From Roseateles sp. (lineage in GTDB: Bacteria; Pseudomonadota; Gammaproteobacteria; Burkholderiales; Burkholderiaceae_C), in the NCBI GenBank assembly GCA_016790285.1, contig JAEUPJ010000006.1:62001-126000 (forward strand): a stretch of 64,000 nt of DNA. Direction: 5' to 3'. This document shows, one piece after another, positions 16,054 through 23,844 of the stretch. The notes under the pieces are model-generated. The model did not search any database, was not told the origin of the DNA, and saw only the letters and a program-made list of their open reading frames with translations. The translations under genes were made by a program, and so were the position numbers. Position 1 is the stretch's first letter, and every line of letters begins with the position of its first letter.

Positions 16054-17589
16054 TCAGGGCAGGCGGGAGAGGTCGTGCAGGAGCTTGGCGCGCGCGGTGG
16101 CGTCGTTCACCGACTCGGCGAGCCGGTTGAAGAACACGGCGCGGCTGTCCGTGCCCGTGGCGGCGCGCTTGACCAGGACCTTGGCGATCGGCCCCACATG
16201 CTGGGCCAGCAGCCCTTGCGCCTTCTCGACGACGGCTTCGGTGAGCGGGCCGCCGATGGTGGTGCCGCCGGCCGAGCCGGCCGAGCCTGCGGAGCCGCGC
16301 GAACCGAAGGCTCCCAGCGAGCCGCCGGTGCTGCCCTTGGTGCCCTTGCCCGTGCCGGCCGCGCCGTGCGTGCCACCGGCCGTGCGATGGTGGCCGCCCG
16401 TGACGAGGCTGGCCTGGCCGAGGAAGGCGTCGCGGGCGCGCGGGTCGCTCACCTGCTCGGCGAGCCGGGTGTAGAGCTCGTCGAGGTTGTTGCACTCGCG
16501 CGCCGCGCGGCGCACCAGCACGCTGGCCAGCGGGCCGACATGGCGAGCGAGCGTGAGTTCGGCCTGCGTGAGCTGGGCCTTGTCCCAGTGCGAGGGCGGC
16601 GGCGCGGTGGCGGTGCCGGCCGTCGAGCCCGGGACCGACGCGGCGGAGAGCGACACCGGCGCCTGTGTGGGCGACACGAGCGGCTGCGGCGGGCGGGCAC
16701 GGGGCGGCGCCAGCATCACGGTCTTCTCCCAGGACGTCTCGTCGATGCCCTGGCCGATGCCGTCGATCAGCGCCTGCTTGAATTCCTCGGCACTTTCATA
16801 GCGGTCGTCCGGCCGCTTGGCCAGGGCGCGGGCGACGATGCTGTCGAACCACCCGGGCCGCTCGACGCCTTCCACCGTGGAAGGCGGCTGTGGCATCTCG
16901 TTGACGACCTTGTACATCAGCGCTTCGGTCGTGCCCGCGAAGGGCGCGCGGCCGGTGAGCAGCTGGTAGAGCACGACGCCGGCGCCGTAGATGTCCACGC
17001 GCCGGTCCATGGCCTTGCCCAGGAACTGCTCGGGCGCCATGTGGCTGGGCGTGCCGACCATGTAGTGGGTCTGCGTGAGGCTGTTGCTCTCGATGCGGGC
17101 GATGCCGAAGTCGGCGACCTTGAGCCGGCCGCTCGTCGTCATGATGATGTTGGCCGGCTTCACGTCCCGGTGCCACACGCCCTTGTCGTGCGCATGGCCG
17201 AGTGCGTCCAGCAGCTGGCTCATGATCCCGGGGATGTCGGTGTCGGTGAAGCGCACCTTGGCGCCCAGGTAGCTCGCCAGCGAGCGCCCCTCGACGAACT
17301 CCATGGCGATGTAGGCCACGTGCTGGTCGCGCCCGAAGTCGTACACGGCGACGATGCCCGGGTGCATGAGCCGGCCGGCGGCCTGCGCCTCGTTGCGAAA
17401 GCGCGAGGCGGGGGCGCCGGGGCTGTCGTCGTCCGAGTCCAGCTGGGTGCGGATGGTCTTGAGCGCGACGGTGCGCTGGATGTCGGGGTCGAAACCCTTG
17501 TAGACGACCCCCATCGCGCCCTCACCGAGGACCTCGGTGATGCGGTACTTGCCCAGCTGGACGGGATGGCGTTTGTCGTTCATCAGCAC
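16054..17589 (-). CDS. Soluble serine/threonine protein kinase with duplicated C-terminal domain
   Basis: 511 aa. The Hanks-type kinase domain (about 15-275) is complete: glycine loop GEGAMGVVYKG, K44 in VALKTI, HRD at 140-142 (WHRDVKPANI), DFG at 160-162 and APE-like MAPEQFLG. No transmembrane segment follows, unlike PknB. Instead there is a Pro/Ala linker, then two copies of an about 60-residue helical unit: residues 334-394 (ARHVGPLASVLVRRAA...LAEQVSDPRARDAFL) and 447-511 (AQHVGPIAKVLVKRAA...LAESVNDATARAKLL). A Gly/Ser/Thr-rich linker separates them. The function of the units is unknown to me. The kinase is 94 bases downstream of a haem-binding DUF3365-HAMP sensor gene and may act with it. 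Confidence 0.87.
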   Translation of the reverse strand: MLMNDKRHPVQLGKYRITEVLGEGAMGVVYKGFDPDIQRTVALKTIRTQLDSDDDSPGAPASRFRNEAQAAGRLMHPGIVAVYDFGRDQHVAYIAMEFVEGRSLASYLGAKVRFTDTDIPGIMSQLLDALGHAHDKGVWHRDVKPANIIMTTSGRLKVADFGIARIESNSLTQTHYMVGTPSHMAPEQFLGKAMDRRVDIYGAGVVLYQLLTGRAPFAGTTEALMYKVVNEMPQPPSTVEGVERPGWFDSIVARALAKRPDDRYESAEEFKQALIDGIGQGIDETSWEKTVMLAPPRARPPQPLVSPTQAPVSLSAASVPGSTAGTATAPPPSHWDKAQLTQAELTLARHVGPLASVLVRRAARECNNLDELYTRLAEQVSDPRARDAFLGQASLVTGGHHRTAGGTHGAAGTGKGTKGSTGGSLGAFGSRGSAGSAGSAGGTTIGGPLTEAVVEKAQGLLAQHVGPIAKVLVKRAATGTDSRAVFFNRLAESVNDATARAKLLHDLSRLP

Positions 17590-17640
17590 GCGGAGGGTTT
17601 TGCCAAGCAGCCGCCGTGGAGCTGGCTTTGCCAGGCCACT

Positions 17641-17680
17641 GGCGGCGCCCCTTGGGGGGCCGGCGAAGCCGGTAGGGGTG
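17641..17680 (+). repeat. Short hairpin-rich intergenic element
   Basis: The spacer between the kinase and sensor genes holds two adjoining hairpins: GGCGCCCC/GGGGGGCC around 17644-17661 and CCGGC-GAA-GCCGG at 17660-17672. Sequences of this look (CCCCTTGGGGG next to a GGCGAAGCC hairpin) recur between genes in related genomes as I recall them. A partly similar string (CCCCAGGGGGCGGCTCGGGGCGG) occurs at 54666-54690, before topB. Confidence 0.4.
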
Positions 17681-17683
17681 GTC

Positions 17684-18553
17684 TCATTCCAGGAGCTTCA
17701 TGGCCTGCACGACGCTGGCGCGCATGCGGGAGAAGGAGTCGGACAGCGTCGCGATCTCGTCGCGGCCGCGGGCCTCGAACTCCGGCGCGTCCAGCTCGCC
17801 CTGGCTGACCCGGTCGGCCAGCGCCGAGAGCTGCGTGACGGGGCGCACCACGAGCAGCCAGACCATCAGGTTCAGCACGATGCCGACCGCCACGAACACG
17901 CCGATCAGCGAGCTGATGAAGACCTTGAAGGTCTGGTCGGCACGCTGCAGCGGCACGCCCAGCGGCACCGAGACGATCTGCGCGCCGATGACCTCGTTGA
18001 GGTTCCAGCCGAAGCCGTTGGCCGGGCCGTACTTGGCCACCATCGTGGCGGGCGCGGCATCCACGCTGCTGTGGCAGGCCAGGCAGGCCGGGTCGGTGAT
18101 GCGCAGCGGGCGGGCGATGTAGAGCGACGGGCCGGCGGGCGTGTCACGCGTGCCCACCGTCTCCTTGAGCTCGGCGGCGGAGCGGAACTGTCCGACGATG
18201 TCCACCTCCCAGCTCGTGGCCCGGTCGCGCGGGTTGGTGGGGTTGAGCGTCGCCTCCTTGTAGGCGAACTCGGGGTGCTTGGCCAGCAGCGTGTTCAGCA
18301 CTTCGGTGGCGGCGTAGCTGGGCACCGTCTGCGGCAGGAACTCGTGCGCCATCTGTGCGGCCAGCAGCGGCTTGACCTGGCTGTTCGTGTAGTTGCGCAC
18401 CGCCAGCGCCTTTTCCATGAGCATGCGCGCGCTGGACACGGTTTCCTGCTGGGCGTTCTCCTGCAGGAGATTGCGCGCGATGTAGCCGCTGAGCGCGATG
18501 CCCAGGCTCATGACGAGCAGGTAGACGAGGTTGAACTTGGCGAGCAGTTTCAT
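17684..18553 (-). CDS. DUF3365 (Tll0287-like) haem-binding membrane sensor with HAMP
   Basis: 289 aa. TM1 near residues 8-25 (LVYLLVMSLGIALSGYI), then a periplasmic DUF3365 domain with the c-type haem motif C157-L-A-C160-H161. TM2 lies near 210-235 (VFISSLIGVFVAVGIVLNLMVWLLV), followed by a HAMP segment (RPVTQLSALADRVSQGE). It ends just after HAMP (VVQAMKLLE) with no kinase, cyclase or methyl-accepting domain, so it must signal through a partner. The next gene on the same strand is the soluble Ser/Thr kinase, the obvious candidate. It probably senses redox state or a small gas in the periplasm, by inference from the haem motif. Confidence 0.85.
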   Translation of the reverse strand: MKLLAKFNLVYLLVMSLGIALSGYIARNLLQENAQQETVSSARMLMEKALAVRNYTNSQVKPLLAAQMAHEFLPQTVPSYAATEVLNTLLAKHPEFAYKEATLNPTNPRDRATSWEVDIVGQFRSAAELKETVGTRDTPAGPSLYIARPLRITDPACLACHSSVDAAPATMVAKYGPANGFGWNLNEVIGAQIVSVPLGVPLQRADQTFKVFISSLIGVFVAVGIVLNLMVWLLVVRPVTQLSALADRVSQGELDAPEFEARGRDEIATLSDSFSRMRASVVQAMKLLE

Positions 18554-18686
18554 GGGAGGGCCTCTGGCGGACTCTTGCGGACTCTTGTGGGCTCGGACGA
18601 GCTCGGGCGAAGGTCGGCAATGGTAGTGCGTTGATCACGCTGAGTAACCGGGCCGAGGCGGCCGGTTCCCGGTGAATAACGCACAA

Positions 18687-18704
18687 AGGGTGGGCAACCA
18701 CCCT
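18687..18704 (-). terminator. Possible terminator hairpin after the ketosynthase gene
   Basis: Perfect 7-bp stem AGGGTGG/CCACCCT around GCAA, 16 bases past the ketosynthase stop. On the minus strand it is followed only by TTTG, so it may act weakly. Confidence 0.35.
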
Positions 18705-18719
18705 CCGCCAGGGCGCCGA

Positions 18720-19937
18720 TCAGGCGCGCAGGGCGATCAGGGCGACATTGCTGCCGCCAAACGCGAAGGAATTCGACATCGCCGCGCGCACCTGGACCGC
18801 CCGGGCGTCCTGCGTGATGAGGTCGACCTGCGCGCTCAACCGGCTCGTTCGCACATGCGCGCTGGGCGGCAGGGCGCCGCGCCGCAGCGCCTGCACGGTG
18901 GCGACGAGCTCCAGCGCGCCGCCTGCACCGATCAGGTGCCCGTGCAGCGCCTTGGTGGCCGAGACCGGCACGGCGCGCGTGCCGAACACGGCCTCGATGG
19001 AACTCGCCTCCACGGCGTCGCCCACCTCGGTGGCGGTGCCGTGGGCGTTCACGTAGCCGATGTCGGCGGGCGCGAGGCCGGCGTCCCGCAGCGCTGCCCG
19101 CATGGCGCGGGCCTGGCCGTCGGCGTCGGGGCGCGAGAGGTGCACCGCGTCCACGCTGTGCCCGTAGCCGGCCAGTTCGGCCAGCGGCGTGGCGCCGCGT
19201 GTGCGGGCGTGGGCTTCGGTCTCCAGCACCAGGGCTGCGGCGCCTTCGCCGAGCACCAGGCCCTGGCGGCCGTCGTCGAAAGGGCGGCAGCTCTGCCCGG
19301 GCTGCGCGGCATCCAGGGGCGCCATCACACCCATGGCCTGCCAGCCCAGCGCGCTGCCGGTGTTGAGCATGGCCTCGGAGCCGCCGACCAGCGCCACGTC
19401 TGCCCGGCCGGTGCGCAGCAGCCAGAGCGCTTCGCCGATGGCCTGGGCCGACGACGCGCAGGCGTTGGACACCACCAGCTGGGCCGCCCGCAGCTGGTGG
19501 CGCATGGCCAGGTGCGAGGCGGCCGAGTTGGCCATCACGCGCACGACCGTGTAGGGGTGCACGCGCGGCGGCTGCGCCGTGAACATCTGCTGGTAGGAGG
19601 CCTCCAGCGAGGCCGAGCCGCCCAGGCCCGTGCCCCAGGCGACGGCCGCGCGCTCGGGCTCGGGCGCGGTGGCGGGCAGCCCCGCCTGGGCCCAGGCCTC
19701 GGCGGCGGCTTCCAGCGCCATCAGGCTGTGCCGGTCATGGAGGTTGCGCTGGGCCGGCGGCAGCTGTGGGGCCAGCGGTGCGGTAACGACGGCCGCGGCG
19801 TGCGGCTTGAGCCCATGCGCCGGGCTGCCGGGCTGGGCCGTCACGCCGGAGCGGCCGGCGAGCAGGGCATCGGCCAGCGCCTGGGCACCCAGGCCGAGCG
19901 CGCTGACGGCGCCCAGCCCCGTGATCCACACGCGCAT
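18720..19937 (-). CDS. Beta-ketoacyl-ACP synthase (FabF-like)
   Basis: 405 aa, full thiolase-fold condensing enzyme. The active-site cysteine is C160 (VVSNACASSAQA), the two histidines are H299 (NAHGTATEVGDA) and H334 (KALHGHLIGAGG) with K329, and the C-terminal SNSFAFGGSNVALI loop is intact, so it should catalyse decarboxylative condensation. It deviates from housekeeping FabF at several motifs (NACASS for DTACAT-like, GTATEVGD for GTGTPLND), suggesting a specialised substrate. Its ATG overlaps the stop of a dedicated ACP gene (TGATG), and the ACP gene overlaps a hydrolase gene. No ketoreductase, dehydratase or acyltransferase is nearby. Confidence 0.86.
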   Translation of the reverse strand: MRVWITGLGAVSALGLGAQALADALLAGRSGVTAQPGSPAHGLKPHAAAVVTAPLAPQLPPAQRNLHDRHSLMALEAAAEAWAQAGLPATAPEPERAAVAWGTGLGGSASLEASYQQMFTAQPPRVHPYTVVRVMANSAASHLAMRHQLRAAQLVVSNACASSAQAIGEALWLLRTGRADVALVGGSEAMLNTGSALGWQAMGVMAPLDAAQPGQSCRPFDDGRQGLVLGEGAAALVLETEAHARTRGATPLAELAGYGHSVDAVHLSRPDADGQARAMRAALRDAGLAPADIGYVNAHGTATEVGDAVEASSIEAVFGTRAVPVSATKALHGHLIGAGGALELVATVQALRRGALPPSAHVRTSRLSAQVDLITQDARAVQVRAAMSNSFAFGGSNVALIALRA

Positions 19938-20194
19938 CAGGCCGACACCGGCTGCGCCTTGGCCGCCAGCAGTTCATCCACCAGCGCGGCCAGCCCCGTC
20001 AACGTGGGGTGGGCCAGGGCGCGGTCGTGCTCGATGTGGACGTGAAAGTGGTCTTCCACGGTGAACATGAAGTCCACGAGGCCCAGCGAGTCCAGCCCCA
20101 GCTCGGCAAAGGGCGTGTCGACCTTGTCGGACAGGGCTTCGGCGCCGAGTTCTCGCTGGGCGAGGGTGCAGAGTTGGTCAAGCGTGGTGCTCAT
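19937..20194 (-). CDS. Acyl carrier protein
   Basis: 85 aa, acidic four-helix ACP with the phosphopantetheine attachment serine S36 in ELGLDSLGLVDFMFTVED. Helix 2 (SLGLVDFMFTVEDHF) reads like a pathway-specific ACP rather than the AcpP consensus DSLDTVELVM. It overlaps the upstream hydrolase gene by 17 bases and the downstream ketosynthase gene by 1 base, so the three products are made together. It should carry the acyl chain for that ketosynthase. Confidence 0.87.
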   Translation of the reverse strand: MSTTLDQLCTLAQRELGAEALSDKVDTPFAELGLDSLGLVDFMFTVEDHFHVHIEHDRALAHPTLTGLAALVDELLAAKAQPVSA

Positions 20195-21017
20195 GGGCGG
20201 GTACTTCAGATGGGGAGGAAAGCGTGGCCAGCGGGTGCTGGCGCAGCAGGAAGTCGCGCACCGTGCGGGCGACGGCGACGCGTTCGTTGTCCAGCGTCAG
20301 CATGTGATAGCTGTCGTGGAACCAGTGCACCTCGGGCGTGCAGGCCAGGCGCTGCTGGAGTTCGTGCACGGTGCGGGGGCTCGCAACGTCGTCCTCGGTG
20401 GCGTGCAGCACCACCGCGGGCGCGGCCAGCCGGGGCAGCCGGGCGCGCACATGGCGGATGAGGCGCGAGGCTTCATAGAGCGACGCCGCCGACAGCCGCG
20501 CCGCGCCCACGGCCGACACCTGCGTCGTGGCCATCGCCTGCTCCACCCAGGCGCGCAGCCGCTCGTTCTTCAGGCCGAATGGCGCCGTCTCGCGAAAGCT
20601 CATGCGCCGACGCAGCGGCGGCAGGTAGGCCAGGGGCAGCAGGCGCCGCCAGGGCGAGACGTTCCAGCCGTCGAAGTGCAGCGTGGTGGAGATGAGCACC
20701 AGCGCCGCCGCCGGGCGCCGCGCCGCCAGCGCCAGCGCCAGCACGGCACCCATGCACAGCCCGCCGACGGCCACGCGGCCATGCCGTGCGGCCAGGCGGT
20801 CGAAGGCGGCCTCGGCTTCGGCGAGCCAGTGCTCGAACGGCGGCACGGGCAGCTGCTCGCCGGTGGCGCTGCTCACGCCGTAGCCGGCCATGGCCGGCAC
20901 CTCGACGACATAACCGACTTCTCGAAGGGACTTGGCCACGGGGGCCAGCTCCAGCGGGTTGGCGCACAGGCCGTGGAACAGCAGCACGGCGGGGCGCTGC
21001 GAGCAAGAGGAATCCAT
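20178..21017 (-). CDS. Alpha/beta hydrolase with cysteine nucleophile
   Basis: 279 aa. Oxyanion-type HG (LLFHGLCANPLEL) near residue 15, nucleophile elbow G86-L-C88-M-G90 (VGGLCMGAVLAL), Asp near 210 (ATEDDVASP) and His near 238 (DSYHMLTLD). The fold looks like the Est30/YvaK carboxylesterase group, but the elbow residue is Cys; the TGC codon (plus-strand gca, 20754-20756) is unambiguous. Cys nucleophiles are known in dienelactone hydrolase and in some acyltransferases. In an operon with an ACP and a ketosynthase it may be a thioesterase or acyl transferase acting on ACP-bound chains; that is inference. No signal peptide. Confidence 0.82.
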   Translation of the reverse strand: MDSSCSQRPAVLLFHGLCANPLELAPVAKSLREVGYVVEVPAMAGYGVSSATGEQLPVPPFEHWLAEAEAAFDRLAARHGRVAVGGLCMGAVLALALAARRPAAALVLISTTLHFDGWNVSPWRRLLPLAYLPPLRRRMSFRETAPFGLKNERLRAWVEQAMATTQVSAVGAARLSAASLYEASRLIRHVRARLPRLAAPAVVLHATEDDVASPRTVHELQQRLACTPEVHWFHDSYHMLTLDNERVAVARTVRDFLLRQHPLATLSSPSEVPAHEHHA

Positions 21018-21083
21018 GGCCGACAGTGTCGAAACCACGCCCGTCGTCGCCTTGACGGCCGCCTTGCCGCCAGCTTGCCGGGT

Positions 21084-21101
21084 CTGACAGTCCGCTGTCA
21101 G
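21084..21101. promoter_or_regulatory. Perfect inverted repeat upstream of two-component genes
   Basis: CTGACAG-TCCG-CTGTCAG, a perfect 7-bp inverted repeat 36 bases before the response-regulator ATG, in the gap between divergent genes (hydrolase start 21017, regulator start 21138). A weak -10-like CATACT is at 21122-21127. No T-run follows, so an operator is more likely than a terminator. Autoregulation is a guess. Confidence 0.4.
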
Positions 21102-21137
21102 CACGCCGGCGCGTCTCGCGCCATACTTGCTCGCATC

Positions 21138-21806
21138 ATGCGCATCCTGCTCGTCGAAGACGACGAACACCTCGTCGAAACCACCGCCCGTGCCCTGCGT
21201 TCGCAAGGCTGGGTCGTGGACTGCACCGCCCGCGGTGAGCCCGTTCCGCGCTCGCTGCGCGAGGACGCCTACGACCTGCTCATCCTGGACATCGGCCTGG
21301 CCGGCATCGACGGCTTCGAGACCCTGCGCCGCGTGCGCGGCGAGGGCCTGGCCGTGCCGGTGCTGATCCTCACCGCGCGTGACGCCGTCGAGGACCGCGT
21401 GCGTGGCCTCGAAGGCGGTGCTGACGACTACCTCGTCAAGCCCTTCGCCCTGACCGAGCTCGTCGCCCGTGCCCGCGCGCTGGTGCGCCGCAGCCAGGCG
21501 CGCACGAGCAACCAGCTGCAGCTCGCCCGCCTGCGCATCGACCAGGAGGCGCGCCGCGCCTACATCGAGGACGAGCCCCTGGCCCTGTCCGCCCGCGAGT
21601 GGGACGTGCTCGGCTTCCTGATGGCGCGCGCCGGCAAGGTGGTGCCCAAGGAGCACATCGCGCTGGCCAGCAATGCCTGGGACCAGGGCGTCAGCGACAA
21701 CGCCATCGAGGTCTGCCTGTCGCGCCTGCGCGCCAAGATCGAGCCGGGCGGCGTGCAGCTGCGCACCGTGCGCGGCCTCGGATACCTGCTCGAAGAAATT
21801 GGTTGA
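21138..21806 (+). CDS. OmpR/PhoB-family response regulator
   Basis: 222 aa. Receiver domain (1-115) with acidic pocket LLVEDDEH, phospho-acceptor Asp in LLILDIGLAGIDGF, Thr/Lys switch ILTARD and DYLVKPFA. The C-terminal winged helix is of the OmpR type (ALSAREWDVLGFL, VSDNAIEVCLSRLRAKI, TVRGLGYLLEE). It resembles the QseB/TctD group. Its last eight bases overlap the TTG-initiated kinase gene. The transcribed target is unknown; an inverted repeat lies upstream. Confidence 0.88.
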   Translation: MRILLVEDDEHLVETTARALRSQGWVVDCTARGEPVPRSLREDAYDLLILDIGLAGIDGFETLRRVRGEGLAVPVLILTARDAVEDRVRGLEGGADDYLVKPFALTELVARARALVRRSQARTSNQLQLARLRIDQEARRAYIEDEPLALSAREWDVLGFLMARAGKVVPKEHIALASNAWDQGVSDNAIEVCLSRLRAKIEPGGVQLRTVRGLGYLLEEIG

Positions 21807-23193
21807 ACGCCCGCGCTCCAGCCTGCAGCGGCGGCTGTTTGGCTGGTTGATGCTGCCCTTGCTGGTGGGGCTGCCGCTGCTCGGCGTGGGCCTGTACCAG
21901 CAGGTGCAGCACAGCGCCCAGAGCTGGCTGGACGAGGGCCTGGAAGACACGGCCCTCACGCTGGCCGGCCAGATCGACACGCGCAGCGGGGCGCCGCGCA
22001 TCGAGATCAGCGCCACCATGGACCGGGCCCTGCGCTTTGACCGGCAGGACGACGTCTTCTACCTCGTGCTCGCACCCGGCGGCGAGGTGCTGCAGGGCGA
22101 TGCCGGCCTGGCCGACCTGCAGCCACGGCCCGGCGCACAGTCGGCGGGGAAGTCCTGGTACGGCGACGTCAGGCTGCGCGGGCGCGCGCTGCGCCTGGTG
22201 CAGCTCGGGCACGACTGCGGCGGGGGCAGCCAATGCCAGATCCTCGTGGCCGAGACCCTGCACAAGCGCGACGCCCTGCAAAGCCAGATCGGCACGCTCG
22301 TGGCCCTGAACGGCGGCGGGCTCGCACTGCTGCTGGCCCTGGCCGGCTGGTGGGCCATCCGCCAGGGCCTGTCGCCCCTCACCGAGCTCAGTGCCGAGCT
22401 GGAGCACCGCGACCTGCACCGCCTCACGCCGCTGGAGGCGCGGCTGCCGCGCGAGCTGGTGCCGCTGCAGTCGGCCTTCAACCGGCTCTTCGAGCGCCTG
22501 GCACGCGCCGCCGGTGCCCAGCGCGAGTTCCTGGCCGATGCCGCCCACCAGTTGCGCACGCCGCTGACCTCGCTGCAGACCGAGATCGAGCTGGCACTGC
22601 TGGAGCCTCACGACCAGCGGGTGGACCCGCTGCTCAAGCGCTTGCGCCACCGCGTGGAGCGCAGTGCGCGCCTGGCCCAGCAGCTGCTGTCGCTGGCGCG
22701 CGCCGAGGACCGCAGCGTGGACGTGCAGCAGCGCCTGGACCTGCGCGACATCGCCACCGAAAGCGGCCAGGACTGGGCGCACCGCGCCCTGCCCAGCGGG
22801 GTGGACCTCGGCTTCGAGCTGGCCGAGGCGCCGGCCCTGGGGCACGCCTTCCTGCTGCGCGAGCTGCTGGAGAACCTCATCCACAACGCGGTGAACTACG
22901 CCGGCAGCGGCGCGCGCATCACGGTGCGTTGCGGCAGCGGGCCTGGCGGCGCGTGGATCGAGGTCGAGGACAACGGCCCGGGCATCCCGCCGGCCGAACG
23001 TGAGGCAGCCATGCAGCGCTTTCGCCGTGGCAGCACGGCCAGCGGTTCGGGCAGCGGCCTGGGCCTGGCCATCGCGGCCGACATCGCCACGCGCCATGGT
23101 GGCCGCCTGGCGTTGCTGGACGCCCACGCCGGCCCGGGGTTGCGCGCGCGCCTCACGCTGCCGGCACTTCCCCCGGCAGCGCCAGCTGCTTGA
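21799..23193 (+). CDS. Sensor histidine kinase paired with the regulator
   Basis: 464 aa if started at TTG 21799; a later ATG (21850) would cut into TM1. TM1 near 18-37 (LMLPLLVGLPLLGVGLY), a periplasmic 2CSK_N-like sensor with ISATMDRALRFDRQDDVFY, TM2 near 170-190 (LVALNGGGLALLLALAGWW), HAMP-like linker, HisKA box (FLADAAHQLRTPLTSL) and HATPase with N box (ENLIHNAVNYA), DNGPGIP and GSGLGLAI. Layout fits the QseC/TctE subfamily, whose TctE members sense carboxylates. Its 3' end overlaps the convergent oxygenase gene by 41 bases. Confidence 0.85.
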   Translation: MVERPRSSLQRRLFGWLMLPLLVGLPLLGVGLYQQVQHSAQSWLDEGLEDTALTLAGQIDTRSGAPRIEISATMDRALRFDRQDDVFYLVLAPGGEVLQGDAGLADLQPRPGAQSAGKSWYGDVRLRGRALRLVQLGHDCGGGSQCQILVAETLHKRDALQSQIGTLVALNGGGLALLLALAGWWAIRQGLSPLTELSAELEHRDLHRLTPLEARLPRELVPLQSAFNRLFERLARAAGAQREFLADAAHQLRTPLTSLQTEIELALLEPHDQRVDPLLKRLRHRVERSARLAQQLLSLARAEDRSVDVQQRLDLRDIATESGQDWAHRALPSGVDLGFELAEAPALGHAFLLRELLENLIHNAVNYAGSGARITVRCGSGPGGAWIEVEDNGPGIPPAEREAAMQRFRRGSTASGSGSGLGLAIAADIATRHGGRLALLDAHAGPGLRARLTLPALPPAAPAA

Positions 23194-23740
23194 ACAGGTT
23201 CATTGCGACGACGACCCGCCGCCCCGGCGTGGCCGGCACCTCGTGCATGGCAATGCCCGGGAACATGACGAGGGTGGCCGGCCGCGGGTGGTAGACGCTC
23301 GACTTGGAGAACACCAGCGGGGCACATCCCTCCTCGGCCTCCAGGTAGACGACGCAGCTGAGGTCCGCCGGCCAGTGGTTGTGCGGCGCCGTGTAGTCGG
23401 CGCGTTCGTAGACGGCGCCCCAGCAGTGCGTGACGAGCAGGTCCAGCCCGAGCGCGCCGAGGTCGCCCGACCAGGCCTTGGGGGCGGCCGCCTTGGCGAT
23501 CTCCACGACGCTCGCGCACAGCGGCAGCAGCTTGCCATTGAGCATGTGGCTCTTCCACGGGCTCATGTAGGCCGCCTTCACGTTGGACTCGGGCGACTGC
23601 GGGTGGCTCACCCGCAGCTCCTCGATGGCCTCGCGGGCGAGCTGCAACCGGTCGGCGATGGGGCCGAGCTCGGCAATGATGACGGGCAGGTCGGTCTGGA
23701 CCGTGGCGCCGACGATGCGCACGGCGGAGGTGTCGCTCAT
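23153..23740 (-). CDS. Putative 2OG-Fe(II) oxygenase (2OG-FeII_Oxy_5 type)
   Basis: 195 aa, double-stranded beta-helix. Likely metal ligands are in HNHWPADLSCVVYLE and the distal HEVPATPGRRVVVAMN, whose Arg should hold 2-oxoglutarate. The N-terminal half is helical (LQLAREAIEELRVSH). The family (TIGR02466-like) uses Fe(II), O2 and 2-oxoglutarate on unknown, often protein, substrates. It is the last gene of the minus-strand stack, about 100 bases after the ParA gene, and its 3' end runs 41 bases into the histidine kinase gene. Confidence 0.72.
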   Translation of the reverse strand: MSDTSAVRIVGATVQTDLPVIIAELGPIADRLQLAREAIEELRVSHPQSPESNVKAAYMSPWKSHMLNGKLLPLCASVVEIAKAAAPKAWSGDLGALGLDLLVTHCWGAVYERADYTAPHNHWPADLSCVVYLEAEEGCAPLVFSKSSVYHPRPATLVMFPGIAMHEVPATPGRRVVVAMNLFKQLALPGEVPAA

Positions 23741-23844
23741 GGCCCTATTCTGGCGGGGGCGGCCGGCCGCCATCGGGCCGATGTCAACGGCAATGCCGTC
23801 CCATTTTCCGGCCCCTGTTGTCACGGGGCCGCAACGTCGAGTCG

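Noticed and set aside
23809-23831. CGGCCCC/GGGGCCG hairpin after the ParA gene as a terminator
   Set aside because: On the minus strand it is followed by GAAAATGG, not a T-run.
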